A program made the translations under genes and the position numbers. This document shows, one piece after another, positions 36,188 to 44,201 of a DNA stretch of 64,000 nt (positions are counted from its first letter, which is position 1; every line of letters begins with the position of its first letter). The stretch is from an uncultured Rhizobiaceae group bacterium (GTDB lineage Bacteria > Pseudomonadota > Alphaproteobacteria > Rhizobiales > Rhizobiaceae): NCBI GenBank assembly GCA_947501445.1, contig CANMVS010000005.1:299981-363980 (forward strand). The letters run 5' to 3'. Below the pieces are notes generated by a model, which did no database searches, was not told the origin of the DNA, and saw nothing but the letters and a program-made list of their open reading frames with translations.

Positions 36188-36910
36188 ATGACATTGGAAA
36201 AACGCCGCCCGGTCGCACTGGTAATCGGTGTGGCAGCAGGACTTGGCACATCGATCTGCACAACACTTGCAAGGGCCGGATACCAGGTCGTGGGTATTGC
36301 ACGATCCAACCGGGTCGAGACCGATTTATCCCGGAACATTGAGGCGGATGGCGGGTTCTACAAACATGTCATCTGTGATGTCGGCGAAGCCGATCAGGTT
36401 GCGCAAAATATTGATGAAATCGAAGCTGCACTTGGCCCGATAGACGTTGCGGTCTGCAATGCGCATCAACTGTTGATCAAACCATTTGACCAGACGGGAC
36501 CGGCAGAGTTTGAAAGTGTGTGGCGCAACAGCTGTTTTGGTGCGATGTCGGTGGCCCATGCAGTGATCCCCCACATGGTATCGCGCGGCAAGGGCACAAT
36601 CATATTTACCGGCGCTACGGCTGCCCTGCGCGGCGGCGCAAGGTTTTCAGCCTTTGCCTCGGCCAAATTTGCGTTGCGTGGGTTGGCACAGTCGCTGGCG
36701 CGCGAATATGGTTCCAGCGGCGTACATGTCGTTCACTGTCTGCTGGACGGCCTCATCTGGGAACCACAGACAGTTGCCCGTTTCAACCCTGACCGGGAAA
36801 GCTGCATGGAGCCGGAGGCAATTGCGAAAGCCTATCTGGATCTCATTCAGCAGGACAAATCCGTCTGGTCTCATGAGATTGATTTCCGGCCATTTGGCGA
36901 AAAATTCTAA
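36188..36910 (+). CDS. Short-chain dehydrogenase/reductase with Phe in place of the catalytic Tyr
   Basis: 240 residues from ATG 36188 (GGAG upstream). The Rossmann motif is modified to VIGVAAGLGTSI and the NNAG region reads CNAHQLL. The active-site block is IIFTGATAALRGG then FSAFASAKFALRGLAQSLARE. The YxxxK lysine is present, but the tyrosine position is F (FASAK). The same substitution occurs in a divergent SDR subgroup I know of, so it may be a genuine enzyme with altered chemistry or a binding protein. It lies between two palindromic repeats and may be in the TetR regulon. Confidence 0.85.
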   Translation: MTLEKRRPVALVIGVAAGLGTSICTTLARAGYQVVGIARSNRVETDLSRNIEADGGFYKHVICDVGEADQVAQNIDEIEAALGPIDVAVCNAHQLLIKPFDQTGPAEFESVWRNSCFGAMSVAHAVIPHMVSRGKGTIIFTGATAALRGGARFSAFASAKFALRGLAQSLAREYGSSGVHVVHCLLDGLIWEPQTVARFNPDRESCMEPEAIAKAYLDLIQQDKSVWSHEIDFRPFGEKF

Positions 36911-36950
36911 AACCCTGCGAACGTCAAAGCAACATATAACCAGAGCCGGT

Positions 36951-37018
36951 CAGACCGTTTCACGTTTTGTCAGAAACGGGCCAACGGTGTCGGCCTTTGA
37001 TTTTGTTGATGCATTCAC
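36951..37018 (+). repeat. Dispersed palindromic element, copy 5 (partial)
   Basis: AGACCGTTTCACGTTTTGTCAG, then CCAACGGTGTCGGCCTTTG and TTTTGTTGATGCATTC. The end overlaps the bicupin stop codon (37015-37017), as copies 1 and 3 do for other genes. Confidence 0.8.
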
Positions 37019-37719
37019 CTGGCTTTGGACTGGGCATAGGCTTCCCGGTCCAAATGACCAAGATGACCTTCTTTCACCCAGCAAAAACAACCATTAGGCC
37101 CTGCAATCGCATTCAGTTCTGCCCCAACGGGTAGCCGGAGCCAGGATTGTTCGGCAAATGTTTCGCCGTTCTCTTCAAAGCCGCCCTCAATCACAAAAAC
37201 CTCAAGCCCACCTTGAGGTGAATGATGGATTGACGCACCGGCTTGCCATCTTTCCATGCGCACATCTTCGCGATCATCATTGAACAATGCCATGGTGGCA
37301 ACATTGTCGCGATCTGTGGCCTGCTGCATCACCAGAGCATTGGTATCAGCGACGATCTGGGTTCGGTCAGATGCCTCAAACTGCCACAACTTAACCAGGA
37401 TTGTGCACCCCTCTTCTGAGCCGGGCGTGTGGCTGGATTGCGGCGGATTGCGTATATAGCTGCCCTTTGGATAATCCCCATGTTCATCCTGGAACACACC
37501 ATCCAGCACAACAAATTCCTCACCACCTGTATGTACATGAGCGGAAAACTTGCTTTTGGGTGCATAGCGCACAATGGTGGTGGCGCGCGCCACTTCATCG
37601 CCTATGCGCTCAAGCATACGCCGTTCAACGCCTTTCATGGGTGACGCCTGCCATTCAAGCTGTGCACCATGCGCCGATGCCCGTACATCGAAATTCGCGT
37701 TCAGTTCAATTTTTTCCAT
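37015..37719 (-). CDS. Two-domain cupin (ChrR-like)
   Basis: This encodes 234 residues. First cupin with metal site HVHTGGEEFVVLDGVFQDEHGDYPKGSYIRNP; a second, partly degenerate cupin from about 140 with IHHSPQGGLEVFVIEGGF. The ChrR-like anti-sigma cupin is a close match for the first barrel, but the zinc-binding N-terminus of ChrR is absent, so it is more likely a free dioxygenase-like or sensor cupin. It is divergent from tetR, with two operator-like palindromes in the shared 150-bp promoter. Confidence 0.87.
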   Translation of the reverse strand: MEKIELNANFDVRASAHGAQLEWQASPMKGVERRMLERIGDEVARATTIVRYAPKSKFSAHVHTGGEEFVVLDGVFQDEHGDYPKGSYIRNPPQSSHTPGSEEGCTILVKLWQFEASDRTQIVADTNALVMQQATDRDNVATMALFNDDREDVRMERWQAGASIHHSPQGGLEVFVIEGGFEENGETFAEQSWLRLPVGAELNAIAGPNGCFCWVKEGHLGHLDREAYAQSKAR

Positions 37720-37778
37720 TTTACACTCACCTGGATTGCCCGGTCGAATTCAGCCGTTGATTTATGGGTTGAATTTAT

Positions 37779-37797
37779 GTACCTATCCATAGGTAGA
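37779..37797. promoter_or_regulatory. Predicted TetR operator 2
   Basis: GTACCTATCCATAGGTAGA: arms TACCTAT / ATAGGTA form a perfect 7+7 palindrome 60 bases before the bicupin start. It is the best match of the three sites to the consensus. Confidence 0.7.
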
Positions 37798-37830
37798 TTC
37801 GGAAATTGACAGCAAATCATGCGGATGTCA

Positions 37831-37850
37831 ATACCTATCTACTGATAGAC
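37831..37850. promoter_or_regulatory. Predicted TetR operator 3
   Basis: ATACCTATCTACTGATAGAC is a less perfect copy, 20 bases before the tetR start. It fits autorepression of tetR. Confidence 0.55.
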
Positions 37851-37869
37851 TGCGCAAGGGATACCGACA

Positions 37870-38421
37870 ATGACGACAACGGACAAATTGATGGATGCTG
37901 CTGAATTCAGGATGCGGCGCGGCGGATATAATGCGGTCAGCTTTCGCGATTTGGCAAGCGATATGGGCATCAAGAGCTCCAGCGTACATTATCACTATCC
38001 GCGCAAAGAAGACCTTGGCGTTGCGCTGGTTGAGCGCTATTCACAACGGTTTTTTGAAGCCCTCAACGCCAGATCCGACCCTTCGGATACGTCAAGCCAG
38101 AGATTACAAACCTTTCGAGCGGTTTATCGTTCTGCACTCAACGATGATGGCGCCATTTGTCTGTGCGGTCTGCTTGGTGCAGAAATTGATTGCCTTCCCG
38201 ACATCGTTGCCCAATGTATCCAGACATTCTTCCTGGCCAATTTGGACTGGATCAAAAATGCGCTGCCCGACCATCTGACCGACGCACAAAAAGATGCCAA
38301 TGCCGCAGTCATTCTCGCAGGCCATCAGGGCGCTATGATGCTTGCGACGAGCATGAAGGATACCGCGTTGTTTGACACGATAACTGCCCAGCTAATCAGT
38401 GCTGAAAGCGCCGTGAATTGA
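37870..38421 (+). CDS. TetR-family transcriptional regulator
   Basis: This encodes 183 residues. HTH near the start: AAEFRMRRGGYNAVSFRDLASDMGIKSSSVHYHYPRKEDL, the canonical TetR layout. The C-terminal ligand domain includes FRAVYRSALNDDGAICLCGLLGAEIDCLP (TetR_C_36-like), with several cysteines that might sense an electrophile. The amine-oxidase gene overlaps its stop, and three matching palindromes lie in the surrounding promoters, so it probably represses the GST, bicupin and its own operon. Confidence 0.92.
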   Translation: MTTTDKLMDAAEFRMRRGGYNAVSFRDLASDMGIKSSSVHYHYPRKEDLGVALVERYSQRFFEALNARSDPSDTSSQRLQTFRAVYRSALNDDGAICLCGLLGAEIDCLPDIVAQCIQTFFLANLDWIKNALPDHLTDAQKDANAAVILAGHQGAMMLATSMKDTALFDTITAQLISAESAVN

Positions 38422-39542
38422 ACAGGCCCGCGGCTTTGCGCGACGACCTGTTTGATGTTGTCATCGTTGGTGCCGGTCTCAGCGGTCTGGCATGTGCCTA
38501 TCTGCTTGCTCAGTCCGGAAATTCAGTTTGTGTGGTTGAAGCCAGTCATCGTGCCGGTGGTCGCATCCGCTCGGTTTTTGACAATGTCACCGGAAGGTAT
38601 CTTGCTGACCTTGGCCCCACCTGGGTTTGGCCGCAATTCCAACCACTGATAACGCAATGGATCAATCTTCTGGACATTGAAACATTCGAGCAATTTGACG
38701 CAGGAAACGCCGTTATCGACCACGGACCAGATCATCGGCCACAAATCGCCCATCTGACAGGCCAGCAGGGTAGTGTCAGGGTGGTGGGTGGATCGCAGGC
38801 CCTCATTGATCATCTATGTGAACGCCTGCCCGAAACGACGGTGATTACTGACAGTCTGGTAACATCAATCTCCACGCGGGAAGACGATGGGCTGGTAAAA
38901 ATCACCTGTCGCAACAAAGCCGCCCTATATGGTCGGCATGTGATCATTGCCGTTTCGCCGCGCATTGCTGCAAATACAATATCCTTTGAACCGCCGCTGC
39001 AAAAAGCAACAGCTCAGGCCATGAATTCTGTCCCTACGTGGATGGCTGGACATGCCAAGACAGTCGCCATTTACAAAACGGCATTCTGGCGCGCCCGTGG
39101 GCTGTCGGGTCGCATTGCCAGCCACGAAGGACCTATTGTCGAAGCCCATGATCACAGTGGTCCGGACGGTACGCCAGCGGCAATTTTTGGCTTTATTGGC
39201 TGGCCACATGATGTACGTGCCGACATGGGAGCGCAACTCGTCGATGAAATCCAGGGTCAGCTAAAACGCTGCTTTGGTGAAGATAGCCCCGACCCGGTTT
39301 CGATTCATCTTGAGGATTGGTCTCAGGATGCGCAGGTCGCCTCCCCGGCGGATTTGAATGGACCGATGCCACACCCGGATGTTGGACCCGATGCGCTGCG
39401 TCAGCCGGTTGCGGGCGGGCGGGTCATATTTGCCGGTGCGGAGACAGCAACGCGAAGCCCCGGACTGATAGAAGGCGCCTTTGACGCCGCCCTGCGGGCA
39501 GCCCATCAGGTAAAACAGGCTATGGATGGCTCCGGACCATAA
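38418..39542 (+). CDS. FAD-dependent amine oxidase family protein
   Basis: This encodes 374 residues, read from a TTG that overlaps the tetR TGA (TTGA), implying coupled translation. FAD-binding DVVIVGAGLSGLACAYLLAQSGNSVCVVEAS and then AGGRIRSVF; C-terminal FAGAETATRSPGLIEGAFDAALRAA. It belongs to the monoamine oxidase-like flavoproteins; the substrate is unknown. As the second gene of the TetR operon it probably acts on the same compound as the GST and SDR. Confidence 0.88.
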   Translation: MNRPAALRDDLFDVVIVGAGLSGLACAYLLAQSGNSVCVVEASHRAGGRIRSVFDNVTGRYLADLGPTWVWPQFQPLITQWINLLDIETFEQFDAGNAVIDHGPDHRPQIAHLTGQQGSVRVVGGSQALIDHLCERLPETTVITDSLVTSISTREDDGLVKITCRNKAALYGRHVIIAVSPRIAANTISFEPPLQKATAQAMNSVPTWMAGHAKTVAIYKTAFWRARGLSGRIASHEGPIVEAHDHSGPDGTPAAIFGFIGWPHDVRADMGAQLVDEIQGQLKRCFGEDSPDPVSIHLEDWSQDAQVASPADLNGPMPHPDVGPDALRQPVAGGRVIFAGAETATRSPGLIEGAFDAALRAAHQVKQAMDGSGP

Positions 39543-39580
39543 ATCCGATTGCAGCAGACCTGGTCCTCAACATACCCTGG

Positions 39581-39940
39581 TCACTTCATTTCCTTGCAGG
39601 TGATCGCCGGCGGGATACCATCACCGGAACGGATGTCACTCAATGTCGCCTCACCCTGATGGCTCCACCAGATCTTGCTGCCTGCCGCATAACGTGCACC
39701 GGACCCTGAGAGGACATTGGCAAAGATAATCTTTTCGCCACCCTGAGGAACGATCGCAAGGCTGTTTTGACCGGCGTTGACGTAGACGACACGCATTGTA
39801 TCACCGCCTTCGCAGGTATAATCGACGGTCGTTTGCCGTACCCCATCAACTGGTACCGGCAAGGTCAGATCTGCAGCCTGAACACCACCTGCCAGGCCGA
39901 ATATAACCACCGCCGGCGCACATAATCGGAAAAACTGCAT
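39581..39940 (-). CDS. MliC-family lysozyme inhibitor-like protein
   Basis: 119 residues from ATG 39940 (GAAAGG upstream), which starts a signal peptide MQFFRLCAPAVVIFGLAGGVQA; the longer frame is not supported. The mature part matches the MliC/PliC fold: VDYTCEGGDTMRVVYVNAG, SLAIVPQGGEKIIFANVLSGSGARYAAGSKIWWSHQGEATLSD. MliC inhibits c-type lysozyme in the periplasm or outer membrane. No lipobox is seen, so it is probably soluble. Confidence 0.87.
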   Translation of the reverse strand: MQFFRLCAPAVVIFGLAGGVQAADLTLPVPVDGVRQTTVDYTCEGGDTMRVVYVNAGQNSLAIVPQGGEKIIFANVLSGSGARYAAGSKIWWSHQGEATLSDIRSGDGIPPAITCKEMK

Positions 39941-40087
39941 AACAAACCTTTCAATCGAGATGGAACCGTTTCGATATTCTATTTGAACACCGCCGGAGCC
40001 CGGATTTTTGTCCTGCAGAAAGATAAAGACATGCGATTTGGGACGCAAGGTTGGTCGCTCAATTTGAGGCACATGGTGGCCAGAATT

Positions 40088-41092
40088 CTAGGAGGTCTGC
40101 CCCTCGATAAGCTCAAAACCAAGGTCAATGGTCGGCCTGACCCTTTGTCCCACAAGCCGGTTCAGCACGCATCGCGCTGAACGACGCCCGACATCGTATC
40201 GTCTGGTGCGGATAGTGGTCAGTTGCTTCGGCATGATCTGGCCACTTTGCAGACCGCTGAACCCGGCCAACGCCAATTGCTGCGGCATTGCAATGTTTTT
40301 TTCAAGACAATGGATAATGCCCCCGGTTGCCGCTGTATCATTGGAAAAGATGACCGCATCCAACTGCGGATGGTCTGCAAGCAGGTCCCGCAGGCCATCC
40401 TTGCCAGCAGTAAAATCAGGTGGGCTGTCGTAGACCTGCGGTGCAACAAGCTGCAATTGTTCACGGTTCAATCGTTCTTTGATAGCGCCAAAACGTTTCG
40501 ACGCAGCGAAGTCATTATTATTCCAGCCAAGATAGCCAAACCGCCGATAGCCTTTGCTGATCATATGATTGACCAATACACGGCCAGCCTGTGCATGATC
40601 CATTCCAACGCAGATATCGATAGGATCACCGCCAATATCCATCATCTCAACCACTGGAACACTTGCATTGGACAGCACATTTCTGGTGCGTTGGGTATGC
40701 ACCAGATTGGTGACAATAAGCCCGGCTGGTCGCCAGGACATCATCGACAGAACAAGGCTTTCCTCCTTCTCCAGCGCATAATCCGAAATTCCGACAACGG
40801 CGTTGTAACCGGCCTTGTCCAGTTCGGTACTGATGCCGCTCATGACCTGCGAGAAGACATTATTGACCAGCGACGGGATAACAACGGCGATCTGATTGGA
40901 ACGTGATGTGGCCAGAGACCCCGCCAACTGATTTTGCACATAACCAAGCTGATCGACAATCTGCAGGACATGCGCGCGGGTACGGCTGGAAACAACACCC
41001 GTGCCACGCAGGACACGTGACACGGTCATTTCTGAAACATCGGCAACTTGTGCCACATCCCTGAGCGTGCGGCGTCGTTTTGATAACGTCAT
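40088..41092 (-). CDS. LacI-family transcriptional regulator
   Basis: 334 residues from ATG 41092. HTH TLRDVAQVADVSEMTVSRVLRGTGVVSSRTR with the hinge LGYVQNQLAGSLATSRSNQIAVVIPSL. The periplasmic-binding-like domain follows (VSVPVVEMMDIGGDP, GYRRFGYLGWNNND, AVIFSNDTAATGGI). It is divergent to the tctC operon, and the single palindrome between them is the likely operator. The ligand is presumably the transported carboxylate. Confidence 0.93.
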   Translation of the reverse strand: MTLSKRRRTLRDVAQVADVSEMTVSRVLRGTGVVSSRTRAHVLQIVDQLGYVQNQLAGSLATSRSNQIAVVIPSLVNNVFSQVMSGISTELDKAGYNAVVGISDYALEKEESLVLSMMSWRPAGLIVTNLVHTQRTRNVLSNASVPVVEMMDIGGDPIDICVGMDHAQAGRVLVNHMISKGYRRFGYLGWNNNDFAASKRFGAIKERLNREQLQLVAPQVYDSPPDFTAGKDGLRDLLADHPQLDAVIFSNDTAATGGIIHCLEKNIAMPQQLALAGFSGLQSGQIMPKQLTTIRTRRYDVGRRSARCVLNRLVGQRVRPTIDLGFELIEGQTS

Positions 41093-41104
41093 TAATACTG
41101 ACCT

Positions 41105-41125
41105 AATTGTTAGCGTATGACAATT
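41105..41125. promoter_or_regulatory. Predicted LacI-family operator
   Basis: AATTGT and ACAATT arms flank a 9-base centre in the short space between lacI and tctC. It sits over both likely start regions, as expected for shared control. Confidence 0.6.
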
Positions 41126-41192
41126 TAACAATAGAATGTCCCGTCCTTCTTGGATAGCCTTTGACTATGTCATTGTTCTTTGGGAGGAAATA

Positions 41193-42128
41193 ATGCGAAA
41201 AATTGTGGGAATACTCGCATCAATAGGACTTGCGGCAAGCGCAAATGCTGCACTTGCCGAATATCCGGAACGCGCAATATCGGTGGTTGTGCCATTTGGC
41301 GCTGGCGGCGGCACTGATGTGCCAGCACGTTTTTTTGCTGCCGAAATGGAAAAAATTCTTGGCCAGAATATCGTGGTCAGCAACGTTGAAGGTGCCGGTG
41401 GCACTGTGGGGGCAACACAATTGTCCAGGGCAGATGCGGATGGGTACAGCCTCGGCTTCCTGCCAGTTGGCACCACCACCACGCAGCCCCACCTGAAAAG
41501 AACCAAATATAACGCCGATAGCTGGTCGCCCGTTTGCATGGTCAGTCAGGGTCCTTTTTATCTGGTTGTCAAGGATGACAGTCCTATCAAAACGCTTGAT
41601 GATTTCATTGCCCGCGCAAAGGGCGATGGTATCAAATTTGCCGGTGCCGGCCCCGGCTCCATGGCCCACGTCGCGCAGTTGACACTTGGCAATAAACTGG
41701 GTGTTGACACGCAATATATTCCCACCAAGGGCGGCGGGGATATCGCCACTGAAATTGATGGTGGCCGCGCCGATGCAACCGCATGGTTTTCAGATTTTGA
41801 CAGCAAATTCGGCTGGCGGGCGCTGGCAGTAATGGACAGTCAGCGTTCCGCACAACATCCCGATGTGCCGACGTTCGCAGAATTGGGTTATGATACGCAG
41901 GTTTCCGTCTGGTTTGGTTTTTTCGCCCCCGCCGGCACACCGCAGGATATCGTCGGCAAGTTGTCTGATGCCTGTGCCCAGGCCGTTGAGACAGAGGCGT
42001 TCAAATCAAACATGGCCGGTGCAAACCGTCTCGTGCGGTATATGCCAAGGGACGAATTCACGCCGTTTTTCAAACAGGCTTTTGACCTCAACGGTCAGTT
42101 GCTGAAGGAAGCCGGCCTGATCAAATAA
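41193..42128 (+). CDS. Tripartite tricarboxylate transporter binding protein (TctC/Bug family)
   Basis: 311 residues from ATG 41193 (GGGAGG upstream). Signal peptide MRKIVGILASIGLAASANAALA. Bug fold: YPERAISVVVPFGAGGGTDVPARFFAAEM, VVSNVEGAGGTVGATQL, then a ligand region (AGPGSMAHVAQLTLGNKL) and MPRDEFTPFFKQAF. It binds a carboxylate in the periplasm and passes it to the TctBA channel encoded next. Confidence 0.93.
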   Translation: MRKIVGILASIGLAASANAALAEYPERAISVVVPFGAGGGTDVPARFFAAEMEKILGQNIVVSNVEGAGGTVGATQLSRADADGYSLGFLPVGTTTTQPHLKRTKYNADSWSPVCMVSQGPFYLVVKDDSPIKTLDDFIARAKGDGIKFAGAGPGSMAHVAQLTLGNKLGVDTQYIPTKGGGDIATEIDGGRADATAWFSDFDSKFGWRALAVMDSQRSAQHPDVPTFAELGYDTQVSVWFGFFAPAGTPQDIVGKLSDACAQAVETEAFKSNMAGANRLVRYMPRDEFTPFFKQAFDLNGQLLKEAGLIK

Positions 42129-42200
42129 GTGTTTCGCTCAGGTTGATGACCGCATCCTGAGCGAAATCTGGACATGGTCTTGAGGCGCGACCTGGAGACC

Positions 42201-42701
42201 ATGTCCAGTTCCTTTCTACACGAACCCAAGAGGCATCCAGTGCAGCGCGTTTTTGAAATATCCGTATCGGCATTTCTGCTCGTGGCTGCTGTCCTGCTTT
42301 TTGCAATGACATTTTCCGAGCAATTTGAAGTGCCTACATTTGGCGGCGATGTTGGCCCGGCTTTTGCTCCGCGCGGTTTCCTGCTGATCTGGATGGTGCT
42401 TGCCGCCGCTGCAACCTATTTCGCCTTTCGCGAAGCAATGCCCGCGCAGCATGAACCGGTAAAATCAGGTCAATTGCTGCTTGTTGTCGCCATTGCGGTG
42501 GGCACGGCCCTGGCCATGACACGCATCGGGTTTGTTTTTGCCACGGTACCGGGATTCTTCCTTTTTTGTTGGGCCTTCGGCTATCGCAAATGGCTGACCC
42601 TTTCGGTTATCAGCCTCATAGCGCCGCTCACCATATGGGCATTATTCACCTTCGTGTTTGAACTGTTGCTGCCCCGCTCACCCTGGTTTCACGCGTTGTA
42701 G
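42201..42701 (+). CDS. TctB-like small permease subunit
   Basis: 166 residues from ATG 42201 (GGAG upstream). About four membrane helices: VFEISVSAFLLVAAVLLFAM, GFLLIWMVLAAAATYFAFRE, LLVVAIAVGTALAM, GFFLFCWAFGYRKWLTLSVISLIAPLTI. The match is to the TctB layout, not to a strict motif, which is usual for this family. It sits six bases before tctA. Confidence 0.85.
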   Translation: MSSSFLHEPKRHPVQRVFEISVSAFLLVAAVLLFAMTFSEQFEVPTFGGDVGPAFAPRGFLLIWMVLAAAATYFAFREAMPAQHEPVKSGQLLLVVAIAVGTALAMTRIGFVFATVPGFFLFCWAFGYRKWLTLSVISLIAPLTIWALFTFVFELLLPRSPWFHAL

Positions 42702-42707
42702 ACACCC

Positions 42708-44198
42708 ATGGAAAACCTTTCAGCTGCTCTCACTCAATTTGTCAGTTTCGAGGTTCTGCTGTCGATCATGATCGGCTGCCTGTGGGGAACCCTGGCCGGC
42801 GCTTTGCCCGGCATGGGTACAGTTGCCGCATTGATTGTCGCACTGCCCTTTACATTCAGCATGTCAACCGAGGCCTCAATGTCGCTGTTTCTCGGCATCT
42901 ATGTCACCTCAGTTTATGGCGGATCGATTTCCGCCATATTGATCAATACGCCCGGGACACCGCAATCGGCAGCAACGGTGCTGGATGGTTACCCGATGGC
43001 CAAGGCAGGCAAGGCTGATCTTGCCATCGGCTGGGCGACACTGTCCTCACTCATTGGCGGTATCTTCTCGCTCATCGTGCTTATTATTGCAGCGCCGGCG
43101 TTGGCCCGCGTCTCTGTCGCCTTTGGACCGGCAGCCATATTCGCCCTGATTGTATTTGCCCTGACCTGCATTGCATGGGTTTCGCGCGGCAGTGCGATCA
43201 AGGGGCTTTTGGCGGGGATGATCGGCCTTTGGTTGACAACCGTTGGTCCCGACGATTTGACCGGCTACAGCCGCTTTGATTTCGACCTTGACGCCCTGGC
43301 CGGCGGCCTTTCACTGATACCCGTGCTGATTGGCCTGTTCGCTCTATCTGAAGTATTTCATCGGGCCGCCTATTTTTTCGCATCAAAACCTGCCGATGTA
43401 ACCAATGTAGGATTTCGCCTGCCGCCTTTTGCTGAGGTCCGGATACGTTTTTGGCAGTTCTTCCAGAGCTGCGCCATAGGGACATTCATCGGCATATTGC
43501 CGGGTACCGGTGCAACGGCGGCGACATTTGTCAGTTACTCGCAACTGCGCCGCACCTCGCCGCGGGCCGCCAATTTCGGCAAGGGCGAGCCCGACGGGCT
43601 GATCGCATCTGAAGCCTCCAACAATGCAGTTACCGGTGGTGCGCTAATCCCAACGCTGGCCCTGGGCATTCCGGGCGATGGCGGCACCGTTGTGCTGCTG
43701 GGTGTCCTGACCATCCAGGGTGTCGTGCCGGGATTTGACCTGATCAACAACAACCCGCAGCTTCTGACCGGCGCCTTCCTCGTCATACTTGTGGCCAATT
43801 TTCTGATGTTCGGCATCGGTGCTCTGGGCGCGCGCCTGTTTGCCCGCATATTATCAGTACCCGAACCACTGCTGATGGGCATGATATTGCTGTTTTCCCT
43901 TGTGGGTGCCTTTGTGGTGCGTGGCAATCCGGTCGATATTCTGGTGGCTGTTATCGCAGGCATTGCCGGTCTGATATTGCGCTTTGCGCGTTATCCGGTC
44001 GCACCCATCGTCATCGGCATGGCACTTGGAACGACTTTCGAAGGCAAATTGCGACAGGGCATGATCAGTGCCAACGGCAATTTTCTTGAATTCATTGCAG
44101 ATCCGATTGCCGTTTCAATTCTGCTGATTACAGCAGCCGTTGTACTCTCACCCGTAATCCGGCGGCATTTCTCAAAAACCCAAACTCCGGCGAACTAG
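42708..44198 (+). CDS. TctA-family large permease subunit
   Basis: This encodes 496 residues and about eleven membrane helices. Conserved TctA motifs: GTLAGALPGMGTVAALIVALPFTFSM, GGSISAILINTPGTPQSAATVLDGYPMAKAGKA, GILPGTGATAATFVSY and ALIPTLALGIPGDGGTVVLLGVL. It is the sodium-coupled channel subunit paired with the TctB and binding proteins. It is followed three bases later by the sulfatase gene, tying uptake to desulfation. Confidence 0.95.
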   Translation: MENLSAALTQFVSFEVLLSIMIGCLWGTLAGALPGMGTVAALIVALPFTFSMSTEASMSLFLGIYVTSVYGGSISAILINTPGTPQSAATVLDGYPMAKAGKADLAIGWATLSSLIGGIFSLIVLIIAAPALARVSVAFGPAAIFALIVFALTCIAWVSRGSAIKGLLAGMIGLWLTTVGPDDLTGYSRFDFDLDALAGGLSLIPVLIGLFALSEVFHRAAYFFASKPADVTNVGFRLPPFAEVRIRFWQFFQSCAIGTFIGILPGTGATAATFVSYSQLRRTSPRAANFGKGEPDGLIASEASNNAVTGGALIPTLALGIPGDGGTVVLLGVLTIQGVVPGFDLINNNPQLLTGAFLVILVANFLMFGIGALGARLFARILSVPEPLLMGMILLFSLVGAFVVRGNPVDILVAVIAGIAGLILRFARYPVAPIVIGMALGTTFEGKLRQGMISANGNFLEFIADPIAVSILLITAAVVLSPVIRRHFSKTQTPAN

Positions 44199-44201
44199 AC
44201 C

